From Scleromatobacter humisilvae (GTDB lineage: Bacteria; Pseudomonadota; Gammaproteobacteria; Burkholderiales; Burkholderiaceae_C), in the NCBI RefSeq assembly GCF_023231945.1, contig NZ_JAJLJH010000001.1, positions 992,001-1,056,000 of the forward strand: a DNA stretch of 64,000 nt, given 5' to 3'. The position numbers and the translations under genes are program-made. The notes beneath the pieces were generated by a model that searched no databases, was not told where the DNA came from, and worked only from the letters and a program-made list of their open reading frames with translations. Shown here piece by piece: positions 19,783 through 29,590 of this stretch. The first letter of the stretch is position 1; the number at the start of each line of letters is the position of its first letter.

Positions 19783-20199
19783 TCAGGCGCGCGCGACGCG
19801 CGAGCGGACGGCCGCGCCGAACGCGAACTTCGAGGCGCGGCCCGGGCACTTCACCTCGCGCCCGAGCGCCGCGATCTGGGCCACCACGTCGGCCGCGAAT
19901 TCGTCGCTGTCGAAGTCGGCGAGGACGACGCCCGCGCCGTCCTGGATGTCCAGCGTGCGCACCAGCAGCGCCGCGAGCGCCTGGGGGTGCCGCGTGACCG
20001 AGGCGCAACGGGTGTCGACCTGATCCAGCGAGCCGTGGCCGGTGATGACGATGCTGTCCGTTCCCGCCAGGTCGGCCGCGGGTTTCTCCCGCACGCTGCG
20101 CGAGATCGAGACCATCCTGGCCTTGCGGAAGGTCGCCCAGTGCGTGGCGTTGGCGGCCTTTTCCTCGTCGCCGGTCAGGGACAGCACGTACGTCGTCAT
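19783..20199 (-). CDS. Unknown protein with caspase-clan-like His-Gly motif
   Basis: A 138-residue protein of unknown function. The segment DSIVITGHGSLDQVD looks like the strand-HG motif of clan CD peptidases (caspase/C80 type). In that clan a second strand ends in a Cys; here the corresponding strand GVVLADFDSDEFAADVV has Asp/Phe instead, so it is probably not an active protease. A further Cys occurs in REVKCPG but in a different context. GGAG lies well placed before ATG 20199. It sits 28 bases after the cyclic-nucleotide-binding gene. The fold assignment is an eye-based inference. Confidence 0.68.
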   Translation of the reverse strand: MTTYVLSLTGDEEKAANATHWATFRKARMVSISRSVREKPAADLAGTDSIVITGHGSLDQVDTRCASVTRHPQALAALLVRTLDIQDGAGVVLADFDSDEFAADVVAQIAALGREVKCPGRASKFAFGAAVRSRVARA

Positions 20200-20227
20200 G
20201 GCGTTTCTCCGAAGTGGATGTCTGGAA

Positions 20228-20815
20228 TCAGTGCGTCGCGAATTCGCCGTGCGTCTCAGGCGCGCGGCCGCGGGCGGCGACCACCGCGCCGGCGGCGCGC
20301 AGCAGCTCGAAGGCGATGGCGGGGCAGATGGCGATCAGCTCCATGCGGCGCGGCAACGAGAGCTCGAGGATCAGCGAGTCCTCGAGCGTGCGGACGTCCA
20401 GGCCGCCGGGCGCGTCCGAGAACAGCGAGTCCTCGCCAACGATGGTGCCGGGGGGCAGCAGCGTCGGTTGGCCGTCGGCCGCCTGCCAGAAGCCGCCTTC
20501 GACGACGAAGCGCAGCGTGCGGTCGGTGCGGCCCGGGATCAGCAGGCGCTCGCCGGCCGGGATCCGGCGGACGACGCAGAAGCTGGCGAACGCGCGCCAG
20601 TCGGCGGCGCTGAACGCGGGCTTGAACGCGTGGGGCGAGGTCGACTTGCGCGCCTCGGCCGCGAAGCGCGTCGCCTCGCATTCCCGCGAGGCCGGCACCT
20701 GGTCGCGGCACAGGTCGAGGTCGAAGGCGGACGGCAGCGGCTTGCCGACGAAGGCCATCATGTTCTGCACGGACGGCGAGATGCGAAGGCGGGGTTCGAT
20801 GGGCGTGTTGAACAT
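20228..20815 (-). CDS. Cyclic-nucleotide-binding (CRP/CAP-like) domain protein without HTH
   Basis: A 195-residue protein whose middle is a cyclic-nucleotide-binding beta-roll (RRIPAGERLLIPGR, LRFVVEGGFW, LPPGTIVGEDSLF, LDVRTLEDSLILEL). The C-terminal helix and short tail are not a helix-turn-helix, so it is unlikely to bind DNA like CRP. The phosphate-binding cassette is degenerate. ATG 20815 has AGGAG about six bases upstream; a longer start at 20872 adds unlikely residues. It is the first gene of a three-gene run and is divergent from the FHA gene. Confidence 0.8.
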   Translation of the reverse strand: MFNTPIEPRLRISPSVQNMMAFVGKPLPSAFDLDLCRDQVPASRECEATRFAAEARKSTSPHAFKPAFSAADWRAFASFCVVRRIPAGERLLIPGRTDRTLRFVVEGGFWQAADGQPTLLPPGTIVGEDSLFSDAPGGLDVRTLEDSLILELSLPRRMELIAICPAIAFELLRAAGAVVAARGRAPETHGEFATH

Positions 20816-21005
20816 GGAAGTCTCCTGGGATTCGTCGGATGGTTCGTGCTTGCGGGCTGGCATGGAACGCATGTTCGGCCGGCCGTCGCGTTGAATCCAT
20901 TACGGGAGATAACGCGTGAACCCCGCCCTCGCCCGGCGCCGTCCGGCGGGGCCACTACACTTGGCGCTGTGCCGATGCGTGAAGTCGGCGCGGAGAGTTG
21001 CGCGA

Positions 21006-21965
21006 ATGGGTACGTTGCTGGATCCCCGCACCGGCGAACGCGTGGTGCTGCGTGCCGAACACGTGTTCGGCCGCAATGCGCTGCGCGCCGATACCGCGAT
21101 CGACGATCCGGGCATCTCGTCGATGCACGCCGTCGTGCGCTGGCGCAACGGGCGCTGGCTGCTGTCCGACCACAGCCGCAACGGCACCTTCGTCGACGGC
21201 CAGGTGCTGGCGCCCGGCGAGCCGTTCCCGCTGGCCGTCGGCGCCGAGGTGCGCCTGGGCCGCGGTCCGGGCGTGGCCTGGCGCGTGCAGGACGTCGACG
21301 AACCCGCCGACGCCCTGGTGCCCCAGGACTCGAGCCAGCCGGTCATCGCGCTCGCGCCGCACAACCTGCTTCCCAGCAGCGAGGCGCCGGAACTGTGCAT
21401 CTACCAGGCCAGTCCCGGCCTGTGGATGCTGGAGCAGAACGGCGAGACGCGCGCGCTCAAGGACGGCGACCGCCTGCAGGTCGGCGGCGCCGGCCCGCAC
21501 CGCTTCGTGGCCGCGGCGCCGATGGACGACACGCAGGTCGTGGAGATCGGCCGCGAAGCCGACGCGCCCTGGCTCGTCATGCGGCTCAGCCTGGACGAGG
21601 AGCACGCCCGCCTCGAGGTCAAGGACGGCACCGTGCGCACCGACCTCGGCGAACGCACGCACCACTACTGCCTGGTGACGCTGGCGCGCCGCCGCGTGGC
21701 GGACCAGGAGCGCGGCCTCGAGCCGGGGGCGCAGGGCTGGCTGGGCAGCGCCGAGCTGTCGCGGATGCTGGGCATGGAGCCGACGCACCTCAACATCCAG
21801 ATCTTCCGGGCGCGCGAGCAGCTGATGACGGCGCGGCCGGGCGTCGCCGCGCTGTCGCGCCTGATCGAACGCCGCCGCGGCGAGCTGCGCATGGGCGAGC
21901 TGCCGTTCGAGATCTACCGGGGCGACAGCCTGGAGTGCCTCTACCGGCCGACCGCGCGCCGCTGA
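21006..21965 (+). CDS. FHA-domain protein with C-terminal winged-helix-like region
   Basis: A 319-residue protein. Residues about 20-95 are a forkhead-associated domain that reads phosphothreonine: FGRNALRAD, DPGISSMHAVVRW, LSDHSRNGTFVDG. A second beta-rich segment follows (residues ~135-215). The last third (HHYCLVTLARRR, GWLGSAELSRMLGMEPTHLNIQIFRAREQLM) resembles a DNA-binding winged helix, so the protein may link kinase signalling to transcription. GGAG stands eight bases before ATG 21006. It converges with the Ser/Thr kinase gene 15 bases away, the natural partner to phosphorylate its ligand. Confidence 0.85.
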   Translation: MGTLLDPRTGERVVLRAEHVFGRNALRADTAIDDPGISSMHAVVRWRNGRWLLSDHSRNGTFVDGQVLAPGEPFPLAVGAEVRLGRGPGVAWRVQDVDEPADALVPQDSSQPVIALAPHNLLPSSEAPELCIYQASPGLWMLEQNGETRALKDGDRLQVGGAGPHRFVAAAPMDDTQVVEIGREADAPWLVMRLSLDEEHARLEVKDGTVRTDLGERTHHYCLVTLARRRVADQERGLEPGAQGWLGSAELSRMLGMEPTHLNIQIFRAREQLMTARPGVAALSRLIERRRGELRMGELPFEIYRGDSLECLYRPTARR

Positions 21966-21980
21966 GGCTTGGGAAGAAGG

Positions 21981-23021
<1,041 letters not shown>

Positions 23022-23103
23022 GCTGAAGGACCTCGGCGATGCGCGTCCGCTGCCGTCTGGCCGTCGCGCTGGCGCTATTGTGCCCTGCGCGACGGCAGCG
23101 ATC

Positions 23104-23271
23104 TCACTCCTTGGGCGCGTAGTCTCAGTGCTCCGCGATCCGGCCGTTCTCGATGCGGAACATGTCGAACCAGGTCGTCGTCGCCTTCTTGTCCGCGCCC
23201 GTGGGCCGCACGGACGTGACGATGACCGCGAGCAGCGCGGACTGGTCGGCCGCGGCCTGGACGGGTTTCAT
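23104..23271 (-). pseudogene. Remnant of a SnoaL-like (NTF2-fold) protein with in-frame TGA
   Basis: The minus strand encodes the C-terminal third of a SnoaL-like/nuclear-transport-factor-2 domain, including TTWFDMFRIENGRIAEH. The family continues EHWD. Here the Trp codon is TGA at 23125-23127, and the frame then resumes as DYAPKE before a second TGA at 23104-23106. The N-terminal two thirds of the ~130-residue family are missing. A good AGGAGGG sits before ATG 23271, so a 48-residue peptide could still be made. I call it a decayed gene. A sequencing error at one base would restore the tail but not the N-terminus. Confidence 0.68.
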
Positions 23272-23324
23272 GCGTGCCCTCCTGGATTGGCGTGACGGAT
23301 TTTCAGGCCGCGCCTGGCGCGTGC

Positions 23325-25496
23325 TCAGCCCGCCGCGTGTTCCCAGCGGCGCGTCGCGTCCATGTCGATCGCGGGCGTCGGGCGCGCGAAGAGGTAGCCC
23401 TGCATCTCGTCGCAGCCCAGGCGCGCGAGCACGCGGCGCTGCATGTCGTTCTCGACGCCCTCGGCCACCAGGTCGAGGTTGAAGCCGCGGGCGATGCCGA
23501 CGATGGCCACGATGATGGGGGAGACGCTGTCGTCGCCCTCGATGTCGCGGATGAAGGACTGGTCGATCTTGATCGTGTTGATCGGAAAGCTGCGCAGGTA
23601 GTTCAGCGACGAGTAGCGCGTGCCGAAGTCGTCGATCGCGATGCGGATGCCGGTCTGGCGCAGCAGGCGCAGCTTCTCGACGACGCCGGGAACGTCCTGC
23701 AGCAGCACGTTCTCGGTGATCTCGATCTCCAGCGCCTCGCGCGGCAGGCCGTGGCGGGCGACGATCTCCGAGACCCGCTGCACCAGGTCCGGCCGGCTGA
23801 ACTCGTGCGGCGAGACATTGACCGCGACGCGCAGGTCGGTGCTGCCCGCGGCGTGCCACAGCGACAGCTGGCGGCACGCCTCCTCCATCACCCAGGCGCT
23901 GATCGCGCCCATCAGGCCGGTCTCCTCGGCGAGATCCATGAAGCTGCCCGGGTTCATCAGGCCGTGCTGCGGATGGCGCCAGCGGATCAGCGCCTCCGCG
24001 CCGACGACGCGGCCGAGGCGCAGGCTGTATTGCGGCTGGAAGTGCAGCACGAACTCGTCGTTGGGCAGCGCGCGGCGCAGGTCGCGCTCGAGCTCCAGGC
24101 GCGGCAGGAAGCCGGTGCGCATGTCGGCCGAGAACGCGCGCGCCGCGTTCTTGCCCTTGGCCTTGACCTCGTACATCGCGGTGTCGGCGTTGTGCAGCAG
24201 TTGCTCGGAGGCGTCGCCGTCCTCGGGCGACACGGCGATGCCGATGCTGGCCGTCGCGAAGAACTCGCGGCCCGCCACCTGGAACGGGCGCCGCAGTTCG
24301 GTCGAGATCTTGTCGGCGATCAGCATCGCGTCCGCGGCGGCGTTCAGGCCCGGCAGCAGCACGGTGAACTCGTCGCCGCCCTGGCGCGCGACGGTGTCGC
24401 CCGCGCGCACGCAGTCGCGGATGCGCTGCGCGCACTGGCGCAGCAGCTCGTCGCCCTCGAGGTGGCCGTAGGTGTCGTTGACCAGCTTGAAGCGGTCGAG
24501 GTCGATGAACATGACCGCGACGCGATCCTGCCGCCGCGCCGCCTGCACCAGCGCGAGCTCGAGGTGATCCTTGAACAGGCGCCGGTTGGGCAGGCCGGTG
24601 AGCTGGTCGTGGAACGCGTGGAAGCTGATGATCTCCTCGATGCGCTTGCGCTCGGTGATGTCGCGCGCGACGCCGTAGCTGCCCGCGAAGACCGGCGCGC
24701 CGCCGGCGTCGGCCTCGTCGTACAGCGCGATCGCCGACACCATCATCACCATGGGCTGCGACGCCGCGACACCCGGCTCGGCGGCGCGGCACTTCAGGCG
24801 CAGTTCCACCGTGGCCGTGCCGCTGGCGTCGGTGTGCGGCGACGTCGAGATCTGCACGGCGAGCCGGTGGTCGGCCTCGTCGACGACCGACGAGAACGTG
24901 CGGCCATACAGCTCCTCGCGCCGGACGCCCAGCAGGGCCTCGGCGCGCGTGTTGAGGAAGGTGAAGCGGCCGTCGGCGTCGAGCGCGTAGATGACGTCGG
25001 GCGAGTTGTCGACCAGGAAGCGGTGCAGGCGTTCCGACTGCGCCAGGCGTTCGGCCATGCGGCGATGCTCGCGCTGCAGCCGGCGGCGCGACAGCGCGTC
25101 GGCCACGCGCGCGAGCAGGAACTCCGAATCCTCGCCCTTGCGCACGAACTCCACGGCGCCATCGCGCAGCGCGCGGATCGCCGAATCGATGTGGACGTCG
25201 CCGCTGACCACGATGACGGACGTGTCGGGCCGATGCCGGGAGATCCAGCGCAGCAGGTCCAGGCCCGACGCGTCGGGCAGGCCGATGTCCAGCAGGGCCA
25301 GGTCGACCTCGTTGGCCTCGAGCGCCTGCACGCCCGCGGCGACCGAGCCCGCCTCGAGGAACACGCGATCGGGATGCGCCAGCAGGCGCCGCATGCTGCT
25401 GCGCAGCCGCTCCTCGTCGTCGACGATGAGGATTCTCTCCGGCATGCTCGCATCGGCCCCGCTGTTCGAACCGAAAGCAGTCAGGAGTTGCTTCAT
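23325..25496 (-). CDS. Response regulator REC-PAS-GGDEF-EAL (cyclic-di-GMP metabolism)
   Basis: A 723-residue cytoplasmic protein. The receiver has ILIVDDEERL and phospho-acceptor Asp70 (LLDIGLPD). A coiled linker leads to a PAS domain (residues ~165-290). The diguanylate cyclase domain keeps GGDEF at 373-377. The phosphodiesterase domain keeps EAL at 501-503, ENVLL, DDFGT, KIDQSFI and EGVE, so both activities look intact. Its ATG overlaps the stop codon of the HDOD kinase as TGATG, which couples translation and marks the kinase as the likely phosphodonor. Which of the two opposed activities dominates cannot be read from sequence. Confidence 0.95.
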   Translation of the reverse strand: MKQLLTAFGSNSGADASMPERILIVDDEERLRSSMRRLLAHPDRVFLEAGSVAAGVQALEANEVDLALLDIGLPDASGLDLLRWISRHRPDTSVIVVSGDVHIDSAIRALRDGAVEFVRKGEDSEFLLARVADALSRRRLQREHRRMAERLAQSERLHRFLVDNSPDVIYALDADGRFTFLNTRAEALLGVRREELYGRTFSSVVDEADHRLAVQISTSPHTDASGTATVELRLKCRAAEPGVAASQPMVMMVSAIALYDEADAGGAPVFAGSYGVARDITERKRIEEIISFHAFHDQLTGLPNRRLFKDHLELALVQAARRQDRVAVMFIDLDRFKLVNDTYGHLEGDELLRQCAQRIRDCVRAGDTVARQGGDEFTVLLPGLNAAADAMLIADKISTELRRPFQVAGREFFATASIGIAVSPEDGDASEQLLHNADTAMYEVKAKGKNAARAFSADMRTGFLPRLELERDLRRALPNDEFVLHFQPQYSLRLGRVVGAEALIRWRHPQHGLMNPGSFMDLAEETGLMGAISAWVMEEACRQLSLWHAAGSTDLRVAVNVSPHEFSRPDLVQRVSEIVARHGLPREALEIEITENVLLQDVPGVVEKLRLLRQTGIRIAIDDFGTRYSSLNYLRSFPINTIKIDQSFIRDIEGDDSVSPIIVAIVGIARGFNLDLVAEGVENDMQRRVLARLGCDEMQGYLFARPTPAIDMDATRRWEHAAG

Positions 25497-27700
25497 CAGA
25501 GAGTCCTCTGGGGTTCGGGAACCAGGATGGTGAACGTCGTCCCCCGTCCCGGCCGGCTCAGACAGCTGATGCTTCCGCGCAGCCGTTCGACCAGCGCGAG
25601 CACGATGGACAGGCCCAGCCCCGCGCGGCCGTCGGTCCGCGGCGCGCCCTGGGCGGTCGGCAGCGGCCGGTACAGCGAGCCGAGCACCGCGGCGGGCAGG
25701 CCCGGGCCGGTGTCCTGGATCACGATGCTGGCGTACATGCTGCCGTTCTGGTTGACGTGCGCGGTCAGGCTGGTTCGCACGACCTCGCCCGGCCTGAGCG
25801 CCTGCGCGGCGTTCTTCCAGAGATTGAAGATGATCTGCTTGACCTGGTCGCGGTCGACGCTCGCGAAGACCGGCTCGGGCGGCAGCTCGAGCTCCAGGCG
25901 CACGCTGGCGGCGCCGAACAGCGAGGCCTCGTAGACCGTGCGCATCGCCTCGACCAGCTGGTTGAGGTCGATCGCGCCGCCCGGGGCCACGGGCGCGGCG
26001 GTGTCGAAGGTCAGGTTGGTGACGATGCCCGAGAGCCGCTCGATCTCCTCGCGCAGCACGGCGATGTCGGCCTGCTGCACGGACCCCGAGCCGCCGCCTG
26101 CCGCGTCGTTGGAGATCAGCGTGAGGTAGTTGCGGATGATGGCCAGCGGGTTGTTGACCTCGTGGGCGACGCGCTGGCCCTGCAGCACGAAGCGCCCGCC
26201 GACCTCGGCCGCGACCTGCGCCTCGCGCTCGCGCATCTGGCGCCACGCGCCGAGGTTGGCGGCGGCGACGCTGGCGAAGTTCTCCAGCAGCGCCGAGCGC
26301 CCGGACAGCCGCGTGCGCTGCACCGGCGACACGCCGAACGCCATCACGCCCACCAGCGCCCCGCTGGCCAGCAGCGGCAGGTAGATCAGGCTGTCGGCGC
26401 CCAGCGCGCGCGCGACCTGGCGGTCGGTCGGCGTGGCCTCCGGCCCGTCGACGTTGGAGGCCACGATCAGCTCGCGCGTGAGCGCCGCGCGCGCGCACTG
26501 GCTGCCGTCCGCGTCGAGCGCGATCTCGAGCCGCTGCAGGGCGCCGCGGCCCAGGCCCGTGCCGGCGGCCGACAGCACCTGGCGCTGCGGCTGCAGCAGG
26601 AAGAACGCGAGCTGACGCACGCCGAACAGGATGCGCGCGGCCTCCTGCAGGCACAGCAGCAGGTCGGTCTCGCCGTGCACGGCCGACAGGTCCAGCGGCA
26701 GCGCCTGCAGCGCCGTCATCGGCAGCGTGACGGCCTGCAGCGCGGCGTCGTGCTTGTCGACGGGCGGCGGCTCGCGGGCGTCCGGCAGGCGCAGCGCGAC
26801 GCGCAGCGGCACCGTCTGCTGGCGCGGCGCCTTGGCCACGTCGAGCGCCGTCGCCAGCGCCTCGACGCGCGACAGGGCCGCATCGTGCAACGCGTCGAGG
26901 CGGGCCGCGTCCAGGCCGATGAGTCGTTCGATGCCCTGCAGCCCGATGCGCTGCGAGCCGAGCTTGGCGGTGCACACGGCGTGGGCGCACCAGAGCAGGC
27001 GGCCGAGGCGATCCAGGCCGGCCACCTTGTCGGCGGCCAGGTGGTGGAACAGGATGGCGTCGGCCATCAGCGAGGGCAGCTCCCACTGGTCGACGAACCA
27101 GGCGCCGACCGCGCCGTGGTCGGTGTCGAGGACGGCGTGTTCCAGCTCGGACAGCCCGTCCTCCCCCGGGTCGCGCGCGAGGATCGCGCCGTAGGCGTCG
27201 CCGAGGCCACCCAGCAGCAGCAGCTGCCCGACGTCGTGCAGCAGGCCGGCGAGGTAGGCCTCCTCGGCCTCGTCGTCGCCGAAGCCCAGCTCCGCCGCGA
27301 GGCCGCGCGTCAGCTCGGCCACCAGCAGGGAATGGCGCCAGAAGCCGGCCAGGTCGCGCGCGTCCGAGCCGGGCACGCGCTGGAACGCCGACTGCACCAG
27401 CAGGCACGAGGCGATGGTGCGCACCATGCGCGTTCCCAGCACGAGCAGCGACTGCTTGATGCTGCGCAACTCCGCGCCGCGGCGAAAGGCGGCGGCGTTG
27501 GCCGCGGTGAGGATGCGGGCGCTGAGCGCCGGATCCTGCAGCACCAGGTTCGCGAGCGCCTCGGTGGACGTCGTCTCGCTGCCGGCCGCGTTGAAGAAAC
27601 GCAGCAGGACCTGGGGCATCGCTGGCATGTGCAAGGACTCGATCGCCCGCAAGACAGGGCCGGGCACGCCTCCCACTGGTCCGTTCCGTCCAAACTTCAC
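25496..27700 (-). CDS. HDOD-GAF sensor histidine kinase
   Basis: About 734 residues with no membrane segment. Residues ~10-210 are an HDOD domain (MPQVLLRFFNAAG, LVLGTRMVRTIA, LLHDVGQLLLLGG). A GAF-like domain spans about 310-470. The kinase core has VAHEVNNPLAIIRN with His513, then NLWKNAAQAL, DTGPGLP and GRAGLGLSIV in the ATPase domain. HDOD and kinase in one chain is an unusual but known mix. No ATG exists near the domain start. GTG 27700 is my choice, GTG 27676 the alternative; the exact start is uncertain. It is coupled to the following GGDEF-EAL response regulator. Confidence 0.9.
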   Translation of the reverse strand: MKFGRNGPVGGVPGPVLRAIESLHMPAMPQVLLRFFNAAGSETTSTEALANLVLQDPALSARILTAANAAAFRRGAELRSIKQSLLVLGTRMVRTIASCLLVQSAFQRVPGSDARDLAGFWRHSLLVAELTRGLAAELGFGDDEAEEAYLAGLLHDVGQLLLLGGLGDAYGAILARDPGEDGLSELEHAVLDTDHGAVGAWFVDQWELPSLMADAILFHHLAADKVAGLDRLGRLLWCAHAVCTAKLGSQRIGLQGIERLIGLDAARLDALHDAALSRVEALATALDVAKAPRQQTVPLRVALRLPDAREPPPVDKHDAALQAVTLPMTALQALPLDLSAVHGETDLLLCLQEAARILFGVRQLAFFLLQPQRQVLSAAGTGLGRGALQRLEIALDADGSQCARAALTRELIVASNVDGPEATPTDRQVARALGADSLIYLPLLASGALVGVMAFGVSPVQRTRLSGRSALLENFASVAAANLGAWRQMREREAQVAAEVGGRFVLQGQRVAHEVNNPLAIIRNYLTLISNDAAGGGSGSVQQADIAVLREEIERLSGIVTNLTFDTAAPVAPGGAIDLNQLVEAMRTVYEASLFGAASVRLELELPPEPVFASVDRDQVKQIIFNLWKNAAQALRPGEVVRTSLTAHVNQNGSMYASIVIQDTGPGLPAAVLGSLYRPLPTAQGAPRTDGRAGLGLSIVLALVERLRGSISCLSRPGRGTTFTILVPEPQRTL

Positions 27701-27735
27701 TGGTCTTCTCGGTTTACCGCTCCAAAGGGATGAGT

Positions 27736-27783
27736 TTATGCGGCATTGATGACTGGATGCAGCAAACGTAATACTTTGTTCAT
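27736..27783 (-). CDS. Possible 15-codon leader ORF upstream of the HDOD kinase
   Basis: Reads MNKVLRLLHPVINAA then TAA. GGGGGAG stands eight bases before the ATG, the best ribosome binding site in the neighbourhood. The ORF ends 35 bases before the GTG of the kinase gene. Its codons (AAA, GTA, TTA, CGT) are unlike the GC-rich genes around it, and it sits in an AT-rich patch (27700-27800). It could be a leader peptide or simply promoter DNA that happens to read. Nothing else supports it. Confidence 0.3.
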   Translation of the reverse strand: MNKVLRLLHPVINAA

Positions 27784-27947
27784 CTTCAAAACTCCCCCAT
27801 TCTGGGAAGGAACGCTTGTTCGGCGGCGCCTGGCCGCCCAGGCCGGGACGGTGGATCTGCGGCGTTCTCCCGCCGAGGGCATGCGCATTGCCGTGGATGG
27901 ATCCTGACCACCGTCGGTGTGGACCCCTCATGCAACAGGAGATCAAG

Positions 27948-28316
27948 ATGAACGCAATCACGAAACTGGCCGCCGTGGCGCTTGGCGCGATGAGCATCGC
28001 CGGGGGCGTCGCAGTCGCCCAGAGCACCTCGCCCGACGACGGCCGCGCCGCCACCGCCAACTACGGCACGCCTCCCGGCGCTCCGCTGAAGCGCGACGGC
28101 AGCCTGCGCGCCGACCCGACGCCGGCGCCGGTTACCAGCGCGCCGATGGACACGTCCAGCACGACGACGACCACCACGCAGTCGACGACGTGGAACAACC
28201 CGCCGGCCGCCGCGCCGGTCGACGCCGCCCCGGTCGCCGCCGCGCCCGCGCCGGCGCCGGACACCTCGACTGCCGTGACGGACACCACGCCGGCACCGCG
28301 CGCCGATCGCAACTGA
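27948..28316 (+). CDS. Small exported Ala/Pro/Thr-rich protein of unknown function
   Basis: A 122-residue protein. The first 25 residues are a signal peptide (KLAAVALGAMSIAGG, cut near VAVAQ). The mature part is low-complexity: YGTPPGAPLKRDG, a run of threonines and serines, then Ala-Pro-rich repeats. No domain is recognisable; a periplasmic or surface-associated disordered protein is the most one can say. AGGAG lies seven bases before ATG 27948. A terminator follows. Confidence 0.78.
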   Translation: MNAITKLAAVALGAMSIAGGVAVAQSTSPDDGRAATANYGTPPGAPLKRDGSLRADPTPAPVTSAPMDTSSTTTTTTQSTTWNNPPAAAPVDAAPVAAAPAPAPDTSTAVTDTTPAPRADRN

Positions 28317-28343
28317 CCGGGCTGGCGCTTTCGCCAGCAAGAG

Positions 28344-28373
28344 GGGCCGCTTTCTCAGCGGCCCTTTTCCTTT
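28344..28373 (+). terminator. Rho-independent terminator after the small exported protein
   Basis: An 8-bp perfect stem GGGCCGCT/AGCGGCCC with loop TTCTC is followed by TTTTCCTTT. It overlaps the last codons of the convergent hydrolase gene. A second hairpin (GCTGGCG/CGCCAGC, 28321-28338) lies just before it without a T-tract. Confidence 0.8.
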
Positions 28374-29299
28374 GCCGCGGCGGACGGCACCAAGCTCGCC
28401 CATTCGTCCACGTCGCACACGGCGCGCGCGAAAGCCTCGGGTGCCTCCTGCGGCAGGTTGTGCCCGATGCCGCCGTCGAGCCGGCGGTACTCGCAACGTC
28501 CGGTGAACTGCCCCGGTCGCGGCTCGCCGCCGGCCGACACGCCGTCGGCATCGCCATCCAGCACGATCGTCGGCACGCCGATGCCCGGCTGCGCCGCCAG
28601 CCGGCGCTCGATCTCCTCGAGCTTCGGATCGCCCGCGACCAGCGCGAAGCGGTGGCGGTAGGAATGGATGACGACGTCGACGAAGTCGGGGTTGTCGAAC
28701 GAGGCCGCCGTGCGCTCGAACTCGGCTTCTTCAAACTGCCAGCGCGGCGACCACAGGCGCCACAGCAGGCGCGCCATCTCGCGCCGGTTGGCCTCCAGCC
28801 CGGCGCGCCCGCGCTCGCCGTGGAAGTAATACTGGTACCAGAGGCGATGTTCCTTCTCCGGCGCGACCGGCCGGCCCGACTGCGCGATGTGCTGCAGGTT
28901 GTAGCCGTTGACGGTCACCAGCCCGCGCACGCGCTCGGGCCATAGCGCCGAGACGACGCAGGCCGCGCGGCCGCCCCAGTCGTAGCCCGCGACGAGGGCC
29001 GAAGGAATGCCGAGTGCGTCGAGCAGTGCGAGCAGGTCGGCGCCCAGCGCGGCTTGCTGCCCGGATCGCGGCGTCTTCGTGGACAGGAAACGGGTCGGCC
29101 CATAGCCGCGCAGGTACGGCACGATGACGCGCAGGCCCCTCGCGGCCAGCAGCGGCGCGACGCCGTCGTAGGCATGCACGTCGTAGGGAAAGCCGTGCAG
29201 CAGCACGACCGGCCGGGCCGCGCTGTCGCCGGATTCGAGCCAGGCCACGCGCAGGTCGCCGGCGTCGATGGATCGCTCCGTTGCTTGCAAGTGCTGCAT
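28355..29299 (-). CDS. Alpha/beta hydrolase of the epoxide hydrolase/haloalkane dehalogenase type
   Basis: A 314-residue enzyme. HGFP forms the oxyanion region, and AGYDWGGR places Asp107 at the nucleophile elbow, which is the epoxide-hydrolase/dehalogenase signature, not the Ser of esterases. The late acid is in LDGDADG and the catalytic His in GIGHNLP. There is no signal peptide. GGAG stands about eight bases before ATG 29299. It is divergent from the sedolisin gene. The substrate cannot be told. Confidence 0.88.
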   Translation of the reverse strand: MQHLQATERSIDAGDLRVAWLESGDSAARPVVLLHGFPYDVHAYDGVAPLLAARGLRVIVPYLRGYGPTRFLSTKTPRSGQQAALGADLLALLDALGIPSALVAGYDWGGRAACVVSALWPERVRGLVTVNGYNLQHIAQSGRPVAPEKEHRLWYQYYFHGERGRAGLEANRREMARLLWRLWSPRWQFEEAEFERTAASFDNPDFVDVVIHSYRHRFALVAGDPKLEEIERRLAAQPGIGVPTIVLDGDADGVSAGGEPRPGQFTGRCEYRRLDGGIGHNLPQEAPEAFARAVCDVDEWASLVPSAAAKEKGR

Positions 29300-29590
29300 G
29301 AGGCCGGCTCCGCGAATGCGCGATGCCGCATTCTCGCGCCGCGCCGCGGCGATCGATGCAAAGGGGTCGATCGACTCGAGGGCCGCGCGATAGAGGCAGG
29401 CTACGACGCACTTCCGTTCGACAGCCTCGCGCGGCCTGCAAGCTGGGGAGGCGCGCGCGATTCCCTCACTGCGGGGGATATCGACAGGCCTGGCCGTCGC
29501 GCACGATGCGCCCCGCACCTCGACGCCGCGCGAGATCTCTCGATCCCCGAGAAGACGCGGCGAAGTCATCGCAAGCCAGGAGCACTCGCC

